Numbered from the stretch's first letter, positions 1 to 10,284 are shown. The stretch is 40,000 bases of DNA from Symbiodinium natans (GCA_905221605.1 CAJNDS010000247.1:379138-419137); one strand, 5' to 3'. Made by a program: numbers and translations. The notes: generated from the sequence alone by a model not told the origin.

Positions 1-44
1 GATGCTGGCCCAACCTCCAAGGGCTACTTGGACCACAACATGTG

Positions 45-176
45 GGGTAGGGTTTAGGGTTTAGGGGTCAAGGTTCGGGGTTCAGGGTGCAGGGTTCAGG
101 GTTCAGGCTTCAGGGTTTAGGGTTTAGGGTCTAGGGTTTAGGGTTTAGGGTTTAGGATTTAGGGTTTAGGGTTTAT
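45..176 (+). repeat. Degenerate TTTAGGG-type array
   Basis: Imperfect tandem heptamers, mainly TTTAGGG with TTCAGGG and TCTAGGG variants. The plant/dinoflagellate-type telomere unit is recognisable, but the mixture of variants and the unique DNA on both sides make this an interstitial array and not a chromosome end. Confidence 0.9.
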
Positions 177-1068
177 GGCACACAAAAACCATAACGCCAA
201 CGAATGGGGCATGGGAGAATAGAGGCGATTCGGTCACGAGCCCCCAGTTGAGGTTTGTGAGCAGCCCATGTCGGGGCAAGCAAACACCAATACCCCTAAC
301 AAAACTCCAGCCCCCCTACAATACCCCTAACAAAACACCCTCTCTCTGCAACACAGATGCTCGAGGTGATGGGAGCGGCTCGCGGTTGGCAAAGCTTCTG
401 GGCGTAGCCCTGGGTGAGATGTGAAAGAGGGGACGGGGGGGGGTGGTCGCCCGCAGGGAAGGAGTCTAGGGAGTCTAGGGAGTCTAGAGTTCAGGGTTAT
501 TGCTGGGAACTCAGCTTTGTGGGGTTGAGGGCCACAGGGCCCCAAGAAAGTGAAGCTGCACAAACTCTTTCTCAAGATCAGGGCGCACAGCTTCAGGGGG
601 TGGATTATGGTGGATTGGGATTTTGCCCGTGGTCCACGGGCAAGCTTCAGCGCCCAAGCCCCCGCCAGCTTGCCACTCGCAAAGCTTTCTGTGTGCCCCT
701 TTGCGAATCCAACACATGTCACAGCTGAGGCTGCCGCTTCATGGCTGTGCAACCCCACAGCCTGTCTCCTAATTGCGTCTTGATGCGCAATGCTGATCTA
801 AGCTGCAAGCCAGAATCCCACCATAAAAACTGCCTGTAGCTCACGCCACCTCTTACTCGTGCATGATTGCAAAAATCTTCACACATGCTCCCTAGACGGA
901 GACAGAGACAAAGAGAGATATGGAGAAAAGGAGAGAAGGAGAGACGAAGGAAGAGAAAGAGGGAGCATGAGACAGATCCATGGGCAGGCAGACACAAGCA
1001 CCCACTGCACAAAGCCGTTCCGTTCCATTCAGAGTGAAGCTTGGGGTAAGCCTCCCGCTTAATTACTC
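177..1068. other. Stretch without a recognisable gene
   Basis: I see no convincing coding exon here. It holds three tandem copies of a 9-bp AGTCTAGGG unit near 463-490, probably a decayed relative of the telomere-like repeats, and a purine-rich GA/GGA tract at about 899-965. Open frames in it have no family resemblance. Confidence 0.4.
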
Positions 1069-1072
1069 AATT

Positions 1073-1124
1073 GGGAATTTCCGAAATTCGGGTCCTCCTT
1101 AGAACCTAATTTTCGGAAAGCCCC
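1073..1124. mobile_element. 52-bp inverted-repeat mini-element (GGGGGTTTCC-end family, copy F)
   Basis: The left end GGGAATTTCCGAAATT and the reverse complement of the right end, GGGGCTTTCCGAAAATT, match over nearly their whole length, leaving only a short spacer. The element is bracketed by AATT at 1069-1072 and 1125-1128, a likely 4-bp target duplication. It shares the TTTCCGAAA core with longer elements at 22650, 23101 and 36960. It has no coding capacity, so it would be a MITE-like element mobilised in trans. Confidence 0.6.
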
Positions 1125-1479
1125 AATTCATCTTCATTACATTGTACAACTGTGCAGGTTCCGTTGACGGCCCTGCAACACGCAAGACAAACAATTGCTC
1201 TGCCGGTCATCAGCTTCTCCGCTAAGCACGCACACATGGTAGTTGATCAAAATACCTCTTCCCAATATACCCCGAAAACTATCCCCTACGAAACCCATAC
1301 TTTCCCAAAGGAGGATCTTTAGATCAACCCCGCACATCCAGCTTGCTCTACTTGTTGGAGCGCTGGGAGCCAGGTGGGCAAACAACCCACGGAGGGCTTC
1401 AGTGCGCTCGGCGTGTTCTCACATCTCTTACCGGCCCGGACGGGCCGGGCCCAGCTTGCCCTGCACCCATGGATGGGGG

Positions 1480-1550
1480 TTTAGGACTTAGGGTTTAGGG
1501 TGTTTAGGATCTAGGGCTTAGGGTTTCGGGTTTCAGGTTGAGGGTTAGGA
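1480..1550 (+). repeat. TTTAGGG-type array
   Basis: Short degenerate array of TTTAGGG, CTTAGGG and TTTCGGG units. A similar short run lies at the corresponding place in the duplicated block near 7862-7875, so the repeat was probably there before the duplication. Confidence 0.75.
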
Positions 1551-2199
1551 GGTTCCAGCGCGGTAGCAAGAATCGGAGCACACTGTCGATCCTGGCCTGA
1601 ACTTCCCAAACAGAGCTTTGCAGCCGCTGGTGGTTGACGTTCATGACCTCACTTGGCCAACGCAGCAACGCAGAAAAACTGACACAAAGACTCCACCTGG
1701 GCAGGCCCTGCCATCCCCGCAGGGCAAGAATTAGTAAGAATGCCTATGAGATTGCAATTGACTCCTTTGTCTTCAGCGCTGTCGGGACCCATCTAAACGG
1801 ATGCCAAGTGGCCTTTTGAAAGTCGTGGAACTCCTTGGAGAGGTCTCGGATGGTGTCGTTCCATCTGCAGGCCATGGTGAGCTGCGTGGTCATCAGCACA
1901 TTGGAACATGACCGACACCGGTTGATCCCCCGCCTGTTCATGTTTTCAGCAAGACTGGCTATGGCCTGATCGTGCTCGTTGCGAAGCCTGGCCGAGAAGA
2001 CAAGTGGCATTCCTAGAACCTTTTCGAGATGAGTGACTGAACACCGTACTGGTCATTGTACTTGCATTCCTGACCCCTATCTTCAAACTCAGGCAGCGAG
2101 GTCTAGCAACACTGACTGCCACGCCTTTTCATCTCATTGTTGGCATACTGCGCTGCCATCTCCACCTGTCAGAGCAGGCTACTGACGAAGACCTAGTTG

Positions 2200-2790
2200 C
2201 AGATGCTCCGACGACAACAACCCATCCGGACTTGCTTCTTCATTCCAAGAAGTTTTGGTCTATGAATTTCAGTGGCAGTACATAATGCCGACGGTGAGAG
2301 GCATGACAGAGTGACCATTGCGAACAGAGCTTCTATTATTTGCAAGTTAATGTGCTTTGCGCTGCTGCTATTCCTACAGCTTTAAGTGGCTGCCGTGAGA
2401 ATTGCTTGTGGCTCCAGCCGCCTACATCAACCCTCGAGCACTTCGAACGTGGCATGATGCTGATTGCTGATGGGATCTTTCCAGGCCCGGGTGCGCGCGG
2501 GACCATACAGGTGCTCACGGAGTCGTACGGGCCGTGCATGCGCCCCGCTCGCCGTCCAGCCCACCAGTTCGGACATGGGTTTCGCAATGCCAAGCACCAC
2601 CCAGCTCCCCCAAAGGGCGCGAGAAGGATCGTTGAGTGGAGTCCCCCATGAGGCCCCATGAGCTACGAACCACAAACGGAAAGCGGGACTGAATCAAGCA
2701 CAGCAACTGTAAGCATGCAGTAAAGACCAGATAGGACACAACAAGGAACATCTGTAACTCAAACCCAATTGTTCTGTGGGACGGCACGGC
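2200..2790. other. Stretch without a recognisable gene
   Basis: It lies inside the span of coiled-coil copy A but has no counterpart that I can find in copies B or C. Open frames on both strands overlap in the 2340-2670 interval and none shows a domain or coiled-coil character. Confidence 0.35.
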
Positions 2791-3137
2791 AAATTTGGGC
2801 GGAAAGCAAAAAAAACCACGCGGGTTCGAAACCTCGGAGACCTTGTTGACGCTCTGCTCGTACGTCAGATGTTGCTGCCTGAAGTCTTCGATGAGAAACA
2901 TCTCGGGGACACCACATCAATCCTGGGGGGGGATAGGCCTGTTCACATCGTCGCCCTTCGTTCTGAGCTCGTTCACCTAGGATTCATGAGGTAGTAGGGC
3001 TTGGGGTATCTTTATGACCAAATGCAAGCACCTCTGTTTGTAACTGGATGATCTGCTGCTGGAGCTGCTGGTGCGTGTGAGCATATGCCTCCGCAAGGTG
3101 CACAGGCCAAAGGCAGCTCCAGGTCCATGCCCATTGA

Positions 3138-3357
3138 TTTAGGGCTGAGGGTTTAGGGTTTAGGGTTTAGGGTTTAGGGTGTAGGGTTTAGGGTTTAGGG
3201 TTTAGGGCTTGGGCTTAGGGCTTAGGGCTTAGGGCTTAGGGCTTAGGGCTTAGGGCTTAGGGCTTAGGGTTTAGGGTTTAGGGTTTCGGGTTTAGGGTTT
3301 AGGGCTTAGGGTTTAGGGCTTAGGGTTTAGGGCTTAGGGTTTAGGGTTTAGGGTTTG
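3138..3357 (+). repeat. TTTAGGG array with a GGGCTTA sub-block
   Basis: About 30 heptamers. The two flanks are mostly TTTAGGG, while the middle (about 3206-3265) is a homogeneous run of the variant TTAGGGC. Such local homogeneity indicates recent expansion of one variant by slippage or unequal exchange, not a common telomere origin for the whole tract. Confidence 0.92.
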
Positions 3358-3360
3358 CTA

Positions 3361-3420
3361 AACGTTCCGCGCGCACCACCACGCAGGCGTGTGTTGTGGT
3401 GCGCGCGAGTGTGCAACGTT
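3361..3420. other. Strong hairpin between telomere-like arrays
   Basis: Arms GCGCGCACCAC (3369-3379) and GTGGTGCGCGC (3396-3406) are perfectly complementary over 11 bp, and further pairing (CACGC with GCGTG) extends into the loop. AACGTT, itself palindromic, occurs just outside both arms. It could be an RNA hairpin, a recombination site or the end of an element; the sequence does not decide. Confidence 0.6.
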
Positions 3421-3855
3421 CTCGCCCGACCCACCCGCCCACATCTCAACCTTGTAAAGTTTAGGGTTTTTGTTGGATTTGAGATTAGTCTAATCACCCC
3501 TTCACCGAAATTGCTGTAGCACCAACCGAAGAATATCGAACCCCCCTGTGTTCAATCACAATCTGGAAATGTCCTTCGTTCCACCCTCAAAAAAGGCTCC
3601 ACCGCCCGCCAGGGGCCTCAAGCAAGCAGGCAGGCAGGCCTGCCTGGCAGTGGTTTTTCGGGCTCTCAGGCAGAGGCCTCCCAGGCAAGGCCTCCCATTT
3701 TGCCCAAACAGGGTCGGCGCCGAACTTTGTCTCGGGTTTAGGGCTCGGCCTGTCGTTCCATCCCCAAGCGTAGGCCGCCCCTGCAAGGCGTCACACGCAC
3801 ACTGTGCCTGAAAAGCCGTCCTGGGACCGTCCTGCAACCCCCCTTGGGACCTGCC
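3421..3855. other. Unique DNA inside the telomere-like cassette
   Basis: No gene recognised. It contains a perfect 16-bp palindrome, CAGGCAGGCCTGCCTG, at 3631-3646 inside a GCAG-rich stretch. The overlapping open frames at about 3550-3840 on both strands look like products of high GC content and not genes. Confidence 0.4.
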
Positions 3856-4090
3856 TGGGAACCCTAAATCCGAAACCCTAAATCCTAAACCCTAAATCCT
3901 AAACCCTAAACCCTAAACCCTAAATCCTAAGCCCTAAACCCTAAACCCTAAATCCTAAATCCTAAACCCTAAACCTAAATCCTAATTCCTAAACCCTAAA
4001 CCCTAAATCCTAAAACCTACACCCTAAATCCTAACCCTAAACCCTGAATCCTAAATCCTAAACCCTAAATCTTAAATCCTAAATCCTAGG
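3856..4090 (-). repeat. CCCTAAA/CCTAAAT array (inverted orientation)
   Basis: About 30 heptamers written as CCCTAAA, CCTAAAT and CCTAATT on the plus strand, opposite to the arrays at 3138 and 4314. Together with the 4314 array it makes an inverted pair that flanks a hairpin-rich unique segment. Confidence 0.92.
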
Positions 4091-4118
4091 ACGATGCCCC
4101 AAATCAGGGGGTTTGGGG

Positions 4119-4313
4119 CAACTAGCTTAGGAGCTAAGAGCAGGACCGTGGCCTGCACGCCGGTTCACTTAGCTCTAAGCGTCGACCGTCCTCACCGGAC
4201 GGATCCAAGTCGGCGTCCACAAGGGCTGATTCCCGTCGCGTGGACGCACCGCGCCCACCAGTGAGGGCGCGGTAGTGACCGCCGCCAGCGCCAGCTGGGG
4301 AACACGGCGGTCT
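4119..4313. ncRNA. Candidate structured RNA: four consecutive hairpins
   Basis: Four successive inverted repeats fill this GC-rich segment: GCTTAGGAGCTAAG (4125-4138) with CTTAGCTCTAAGC (4168-4180), GCGTCCAC (4213-4220) with GTGGACGC (4240-4247), GCGCCC with GGGCGC (4251-4270), and GACCGCCG (4277-4284) with CGGCGGTC (4305-4312). The segment sits exactly between a CCCTAAA array and a TTTAGGG array. I recognise no known RNA family, and DNA-level explanations such as cruciform sites or decayed element ends are possible. The strand is undetermined. Confidence 0.35.
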
Positions 4314-4425
4314 TTGTTTAGGGTTTAGGGTTTAGGATTTAGGGTTTAGGGTTTAGGGTTTAGGGCTTAGGGCTTTGGGTTTAGGGTTTAGGGGTTAGGG
4401 TTTAGGGTTTAGAAAGTTTAGGGTG
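4314..4425 (+). repeat. TTTAGGG array
   Basis: Tandem TTTAGGG with some CTTAGGG units, running directly out of the hairpin-rich segment. A further two-unit remnant lies at about 4517-4532. Confidence 0.88.
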
Positions 4426-5065
4426 TGTAGAAGGGAAGCTCGCTGGTGCTAAAAGCACCCGGGCCGCTCGCTTGTGTTAGCATGTAGTCCCACCCCCACC
4501 ACCCAAACTATTTTCATTTAGGGTTTAGGGTTCACCCCCCTGCCCCCCTGAGGGGGCTTTCTTGCTTTATACCAAAGAGCAGCGTGGGGCCTCCTGAGCT
4601 TTGTGGAGCCTGCCAGTGGCTCGTAGGCTTCTTGGAGCTTTCACGGAGGAAAACAGAGGGGTGCCCAAAACCGTCGATTGCAATACTAAAAAACCAACAT
4701 TTTCACTACGGTCTGGGCAAATCCTGGATCGCGGGGCTTCATGCAGCCTTAGGGCAGCAAAGCGGTAGGGGGTAGCAGGGGCCTCGCCCTGGTTTTCGGT
4801 GCTTTTTGGGTAAAATCGTGCAGGCTGGGACCCCAGGTCTTTCGGGGAGGGTATGCCCCAGACCCCCAAAAACACGCCAACGGCTCGGGTTTTGGGGTCC
4901 TAATTAAAATAGGGCTGACGCCCTAGATCGGAGGCGTAGCTAGGCACTGCAGGCCCCGTCTACCGGGAGGCTTTACCCTCCCTCACCGTTCTGTGGAGAC
5001 GCTCGGTCGGGGACCTCGGTCGAAGCCTCGAGCGCCCATGTAAATGGACAGCGGCGCTCTCGGCA
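4426..5065. other. Unique DNA inside the telomere-like cassette, no gene recognised
   Basis: GC-rich DNA with small inverted repeats (for example ACCCCCAAAA near 4861 with TTTTGGGGT near 4894, and GGGAGG with CCTCCC near 4965-4985) and a direct repeat CTCGGTCG near 5005-5022. I cannot assign a gene or RNA family. Confidence 0.35.
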
Positions 5066-5247
5066 GTTTAGGGTTGAGGGTTTAGGGTTTAGGGTTTAGG
5101 GTTTAGGGTTTAGGGTTTAGGGTTTAGGGTTTAGGGTTTAGGGTTTAGGGTTTAGGGTTTAGGGTTTTTGTTTTTTGGGTTTAGGGTTTAGGGTTTAGGG
5201 TTTAGGGTTTAGGGTTTAGGGTTTAGGGTTTAGGGTTTAGGGTTGAG
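5066..5247 (+). repeat. Nearly perfect TTTAGGG array
   Basis: The most homogeneous telomere-like array of the window: about 24 TTTAGGG units with one interruption (TTTTTGTTTTTTGGG) near 5165. It ends directly at the resumption of coiled-coil copy A homology. Confidence 0.95.
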
Positions 5248-6560
5248 GCCTTTTTCAAGGTCTCCAGCTCCAGGGTCTTGAACCTGGCCCGGACTGTGTG
5301 TTCAGCATGGAAGGACTTTGGGATGGCCGCAACAATTGGAATCATGCCCCTGTCACTGCAGCTGCTCCGACAGGGACTGGCTCTCTGCATGGACCTCCCA
5401 GGGTGGCATAGACCTATATTGCAAGCAACAGTTCCCAACAAAGAAACTCCACACTTCATGTTGTTTTCTGCCTCCTGCTCGAACTGGCTTTTCGTCTTCT
5501 TCATGTTGGCGATCTCTGTATACCTGTTTGCTCAATCAAGCCGTCTGCTCCTTGTGCAGTTGCTCAATGCCAGCCCTCTCATGTTGAATCGGTGTTTTGG
5601 TTGAGGAGTTTAAAGGGCACGCATCAGTGAGCTTGTCCCGCAAGTCAGAGATCTGTGATTGCATCTGCTGCTGCACCTAACTGTGCTCACAGAAACCAGT
5701 GTCAGTTCTCAATTTTGTTGTGAAACCCTTGGCTTAACAATACCTGGGATCTGAAGCAATCACTGCACACACTCACTTCGCATGAGTAGGGCTTGCGCGG
5801 TGGCAGTGTTCCTTTTGAACTCTGTCAGATCCGTGTTGTTTGATGTGATACCTGGCGCCAACGAGGGCTCAAACAATTGGAAGGGGCACATCTGTCTTTC
5901 GAGGCCGATGCCGTTGCGGATGATGCCCATCTCTGCGAGCCTTCGGGGCACAGATGGACTTAAACAAGAACTCCGCGCTGCACAGTGCTCAGGGCCGCAG
6001 CATCTGTTGTAGGGAGGAGTTGCTGCGCAGCTTCATCTCCTCAGCGAAAGTCGCTTCAAGATTGACCATTCCGACGGGGTCTTGTTTGTTCGGCGAGAGG
6101 AGAACAACGCAGTGCACGCCGCGGTTCGGAAAGCCACTGTGCAAACGCCAGCACTGTGACATCCAAGTCCTGCATGCAGAAAGGTTGCGAGAGACTCATC
6201 ACTACTGTACCCATCCGTCATGTCACGTGTCCTGACCAGAAGGGAAGCGCTTGCCCGCGCCGTCTAACCTTGATACAGCCACTTGCTGACTTGCCACAAG
6301 TTGCCACATTGGAGATGGTCAAAGCCAGGTGCTCCATGCCACCAGGATGTGCCATGCTTGCCTCGCTTCACAGAAAAGCGCAGATAATCGCAGCAGAATC
6401 TGAGATCCTGATCTTACTCACATGTGGATCACACTCATCCGAGCGCGGACATAAGGGAGCTGCGGGGAGCCCTCCGCAGCTCAGCTACGGCCTGCTCCTC
6501 TGAAGCCAACGCTGAGTGCACCGTGGCCGAGCACTGCTGTCGAGCAATGGTCAAGCAAAG

Positions 6561-6957
6561 CTGTTGGGAGACTTCTGAGCAAGTAAGACACGATGGTGCT
6601 AGCAAAGACCCAAGTTTTGACCGCTCCACGCGCTATCTCCGGGGCAACTTTAGCCCAAAGCATTTACAGGCATTCCACTGCAACGACCCAGCATGGCCCC
6701 CACAGGCAAGCAAGCGAAGCAAGCCCCTCGAGCTGACCGAGCTGCCAAACAGACCCTTGTTCGCTGCCCTTCACCTCGAAGCCACCATCGCTTTCCTGCC
6801 ATGAAAACACGCACAGTGCGACACAGACACCAGCAAGCCCTGCCTAAACATCCCTAAACCATGGCGCATGCATGAAATCTGCACATCCTGGCTGCCGGCG
6901 GTGACTGGGCTCTCATGCCAGCGCCCTGAGAGACGGCTGAGGCAGAGAGACACAGAG

Positions 6958-6998
<41 letters not shown>

Positions 6999-7799
6999 AG
7001 CTTAGGGATGAGCAGTTGAAGCATGTGAAGGTGCCAGACACATTGGCCAAAATGTGTGACTCTTAACGAGGGAGGAAGCCTGAACCCTAAAACCAAGGGT
7101 GGGCTAGCCCCCTCAGGTTCAGAAAGCAATCCTTGAAGCCAAGGACGTCCCAAACCTCAATCTCTCCAAGCCCCAAAGGCGCACGGTCCCGGGAGCCCCA
7201 CAGCACAGGGCGCCCCCGCTGCAAACGCCTTGAGTTGGGCCAGTGCTGTGCAGATCGACTCAGGTTACTGCTTTTTTGGGGTAGTCTAAACTTGTAAGGA
7301 GTATACTGTACTGTATACTGGAGACCCCCAAAAAGGTCCATGAACTGCTAGACTCTCACGCACCCACTCTCGTCCCTCACTCCCGACATTCTTTGGGTTG
7401 CGGCGTCTCGCTTTCAGCATGCTGAGGGTTTTGCTTGGGCTCTAAAAAAGGGCCCTTTTTGGCTGCAGGATTGGGAGCACGCAAACTTGTGTTGCCCGTA
7501 CACCCTGGACCCTGAAACCTGGCCATCAAGCACGACATTCCTCAGCCGCTGCGCCAAAGATCAAAAGCTATCAAGTAAGGAAGTCCCGCGAAGCGATGTT
7601 CTGCTATGTGCGGCCTTTGCTGCCCTTTGCAGATCACGCGCAAGGCTCTGCTAAGGCAGGCACTTGATGAGGATTATTCACAGCCTTGTAACGTCTGTAT
7701 GCTTTCGCAAACTCCACACAACAAGGCACGTACAGAGGATGCGATCAACATGCATACTTGCAAAAGCTCGTGCTGACGAGAAGCATAGACGCTGTGAGT
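6561..7799. other. Spacer with simple repeat and inverted repeats
   Basis: No coding exon supported. It contains a GA dinucleotide run at 6959-6993, an inverted repeat with arms CTTTTTTGGGG (about 7270) and CCCCCAAAAAGG (about 7325-7336) enclosing AGTATAC/GTATACT, and an AAAAAAGGGCCCTTTTT near-palindrome at about 7444-7461. Confidence 0.5.
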
Positions 7800-8588
7800 T
7801 GCTTCTATTTGAGGAGCACTGGGAGCCGCCGGGCCCAGCTTGCCCTGCGCAAGGCCAGGGAGGTTTAGGGCTTCGGGTCGAGGATACCAGGGGGGCAAGA
7901 AGCGAAGATCGACAGCACCCATCACTGCCTGAACTTCCCAAACAGAGCTTTGCAGCCGCTGGTGGTTGACGTTCATGACCTCGAGAAGTATTCGGTACAA
8001 AGAGAGCTGCAGCGGACGACACAAGCTGGAGTGGGTATCTCAGATAGTGAACACTGCGGTGCCTGGGTTGCTTGGCAGATATCCGACACAGCAACCGAGA
8101 GGGTTTCACCGTTTGCTTGACATCTCCGAAGGTTCTACTGCCTACAAGGCAAAAGGATCGAAAACCCGTAACCATAAACTGGAACCGGACACAGTGCACC
8201 GTCTCTCTGTTATGCCTAGGTGGCTCTTGTCTCTTCGTTTTGCTTGCCTTGAAAGTTTCAACCCGAGAGACAGTCCCTGACCGAAAATCAGAAGCTTTTC
8301 TCAAACCGCGAGAGGCCCCAATGAGCTCTCTGCATACAAAGGGCCACATCTGCCACATCTGCGTGCCACCATATGGTCATGTCTCAAATGATGGTCCTTT
8401 TTTTGTTGAGGGTACCCTAAATATTTGGGGGCCGCCTTCCAAACACTGACCCGAAAACGGGGCCCTAAGAAGGAAGAGAATCCCACCATATCTGATTCAA
8501 GTGACCTTTTGGAAGTCGTGGAACTCCTTGGACAGGTCTCGCACAGTGTCGTTCCACCTGCAAGTGTGGGGACTCATTGACTCGTTTA

Positions 8589-8678
8589 AAGTTTAGGGTT
8601 TAGGGTCTAGGGTTTAGGGTTTAGGGCTTAGGGCTTTGGGCTTAGGGCTTAGGGCTTAGGGCTTAGGGTGTAGGGTTA
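8589..8678 (+). repeat. TTTAGGG/CTTAGGG array
   Basis: Degenerate heptamers with a CTTAGGG-rich end. It separates two exon-like blocks of coiled-coil copy B. Confidence 0.88.
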
Positions 8679-8785
8679 TACCCAGTAATCCTGCCTGTTC
8701 ATGTTCTCGGCGAGACTGGCTATGGCCTGATCATGCTCGTTGCGAAGCCTGGCGACGAGGAAACAGGTAGCATTGGATCTGGGAA

Positions 8786-8930
8786 AGTTTAGGGTTTAGG
8801 GTTTAGGGTTTAGGGTTTAGGGTTTAAGGTTTAGGGTTGAGGGTTTAGGGTACTGCCACCATCTGCCAGCCTTTGCTGTCCGGGCAATCACCCTAAACCC
8901 TATATAAACCCTAAACCCTAAACCCTAAGC
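8786..8930. repeat. Two opposed telomere-like arrays
   Basis: TTTAGGG units at about 8786-8850 are followed, after about 40 bp of unique DNA, by CCCTAAA units at about 8890-8928. The two arrays face each other (convergent orientation). Confidence 0.85.
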
Positions 8931-9026
8931 TCGCAAATGGTTCGAGATCTCTCCACGCAAGTGACCGCTCCTCTTCATCTCATTGTTCGCATACTGTGCT
9001 GCCATCTCCACCTGCTCGAGCAGCTG

Positions 9027-9138
9027 TGTTAGGGTTTAGGGTGTAGGGTTTAGGGCTTAGGGTTTAGGGTTTTGGGTTTTGGGTTTAGGGTGTTTAGGGT
9101 GTTTAGGGTTTAGGGTTTAAGGTTTAGGGCTTAGGGTA
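9027..9138 (+). repeat. Degenerate TTTAGGG array
   Basis: Heptamer and octamer variants (TTTAGGG, TTTTGGG, GTTTAGGG) in tandem. It marks the end of the copy B homology. Confidence 0.85.
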
Positions 9139-9315
9139 TGAATGCAAAATGCCCAGCATGGCAAGCACCCGCGCACCCAGGACTCTTTTTGCTTCTTGCG
9201 GATACCCTCTGGTCCGACTTGCAAGTCGGCCCGCTGATGCTTCTCAGTGAAACGCGTTCGCATTCCATTAAACAGCGCATGTCGTTGTTTTCAACGGCGT
9301 GGTGCTAGTAGCCTA

Positions 9316-10284
9316 TCAGACGAATACCATCCTAGTCATGACGTAAAGACTCTTCGATTTCAACTGACTGGACATAGCTCTCCTCAAATGGCTTTCTGCA
9401 GCCTTGAGATGTACAGCTTGCTTTGGTTCGGCTTCTGTCCTCCGGGTCAGGTGGCATTGCACGAAGAAATCTTCTGGGCACTGGTGCTGGCTCGAGGCTC
9501 CTAGATTCAACAGCTGGCCGAACTCCATCTGAACCTTCAGAGCCATGTCTCAGTCATGTGAGTCTCTTGCTTTGGGGCCATGATAGCTGGTCTTGGCGTC
9601 AGGCAGATGCAACGTCAAGATGAAGATCAGGCGGCAAGACCTCTTACGGATGCAGGGTTCTTACAATGTGCCTCGAAATGTCGACATGCAAGCCGGCATC
9701 GCACTGATTTGGCAGTTGCCTCGAAGTCCTCCTTGGCATTCCGAAGAAAACCACGCACAACCGTGTCCATGGTCCGTTCCTGCGACTCCGTACAGCACGG
9801 GAAACAGCATGGCCTACATGACATCCACAAAACCCAAACTCCAGCCTCTACGCGCACCGTAGAGTAGAGCAGTATCCCTCCAGGCCGGAGAAGCTTCGCT
9901 GCATTGCACAGCAGCGCCTGTTCAAGTACATTTTGGGGATATGAGCCTCCATCTCAGTTGAGGCTAAGAGTTGTCTGAGGAGGCCACGTAGAAGCAGCAG
10001 TGTCTTACAACAAGCTGGCTCTGCGCATTGTGTGCAATCTTTTCATGGACTTCTTCATTTTTTCGGACCCGCGTAGAGTCTATGTCAGGAATTCATCGGG
10101 CCGAGCAACCCCACACAACATCTACAGAGCATGGCGACTTGCATGCTACAAGACAAGTGACCACGCAAGGCGCCTCGGCAAGCTCAGGATACTTTAGATC
10201 AGGCATCCTGGTGGCGGCGTCGGGAATTGGAGTCGGGGGCTGCTTTGACTTGGTCGTGAGCCCTCGGGCGCGGTCGGTCACCAA
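9316..10284 (-). CDS. Unrecognised minus-strand exons
   Basis: Three open segments have the look of coding sequence but no recognised family. They lie at about 10110-10260 (Pro-rich, with PDLKYPELAEAP), about 9627-9820 (RTMDTVVRGFLRNAKEDFEA, then a Cys/His/Arg-rich end) and about 9400-9546 (KVQMEFGQLLNLGASS). They share one orientation and could be exons of one gene upstream of copy B. I could not place splice sites with confidence, so the span is only a container for these exons. Confidence 0.25.

Larger units (their letters stand above)
1360..6560 (-). pseudogene. Coiled-coil gene, copy A, interrupted by a telomere-like cassette
   Basis: Exon-like pieces on the minus strand encode Gln/Glu-rich heptad segments. 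Read in gene order they include LEEMKLRSNSSLQQ (about 6020-6060), VQQQMQSQISDL (about 5650), TLELETLKKA (about 5260), AYAHTHQQLQQQI (about 3080), LRQQHLTYEQSVNKVSE (about 2850) and LRNEHDQAIASLAENMNR (about 1930-1990). Most of these pieces recur in copy B (7.8-9.0 kb) or copy C (16.9-18.6 kb) at high identity. Between the pieces ending near 3135 and starting near 5245, about 2.1 kb of telomere-like arrays and unique DNA is inserted, which copy C lacks. I do not recognise the protein family; a long coiled-coil structural or motor-associated protein is the only reasonable guess. Several reading frames are broken and the array-laden insert is long, so I mark it as a pseudogene. A functional gene with a long intron remains possible. 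Confidence 0.45.
7800..9025 (-). pseudogene. Coiled-coil gene, copy B (partial duplicate of 1.36-2.2 kb)
   Basis: Blocks near 7816-7850, 7928-7982, 8513-8565, 8695-8755 and 8960-9023 match copy A at 1365-1460, 1598-1650, 1827-1880, 1930-2000 and 2125-2170 in the same order and orientation. The minus strand again encodes the LRNEHDQAIASLAENMNR-type helix near 8700-8755. TTTAGGG/CCCTAAA arrays are interposed between the blocks at 8589, 8786, 8890 and 9027, and the pieces are not joined by one open frame, so this is probably a decayed or fragmentary copy. Function is unknown. Confidence 0.4.

Noticed and set aside
1-176. Left-edge array as a chromosome end
   Set aside because: Units are degenerate and unique DNA lies on both sides; similar arrays occur at many internal positions.
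2820-2840. GGGTTCGAAACC, resembling a tRNA T-arm
   Set aside because: The arms around it do not pair, no acceptor or anticodon stem is present, and the homologous copy at about 16885 lacks the motif.
4090-5065. 5S rRNA, spliced-leader RNA or U-snRNA gene between the telomere-like arrays
   Set aside because: I searched by eye for the dinoflagellate spliced-leader core (TTTTGGCTCAAG) and for 5S-like blocks and found none; only unnamed hairpins remain.
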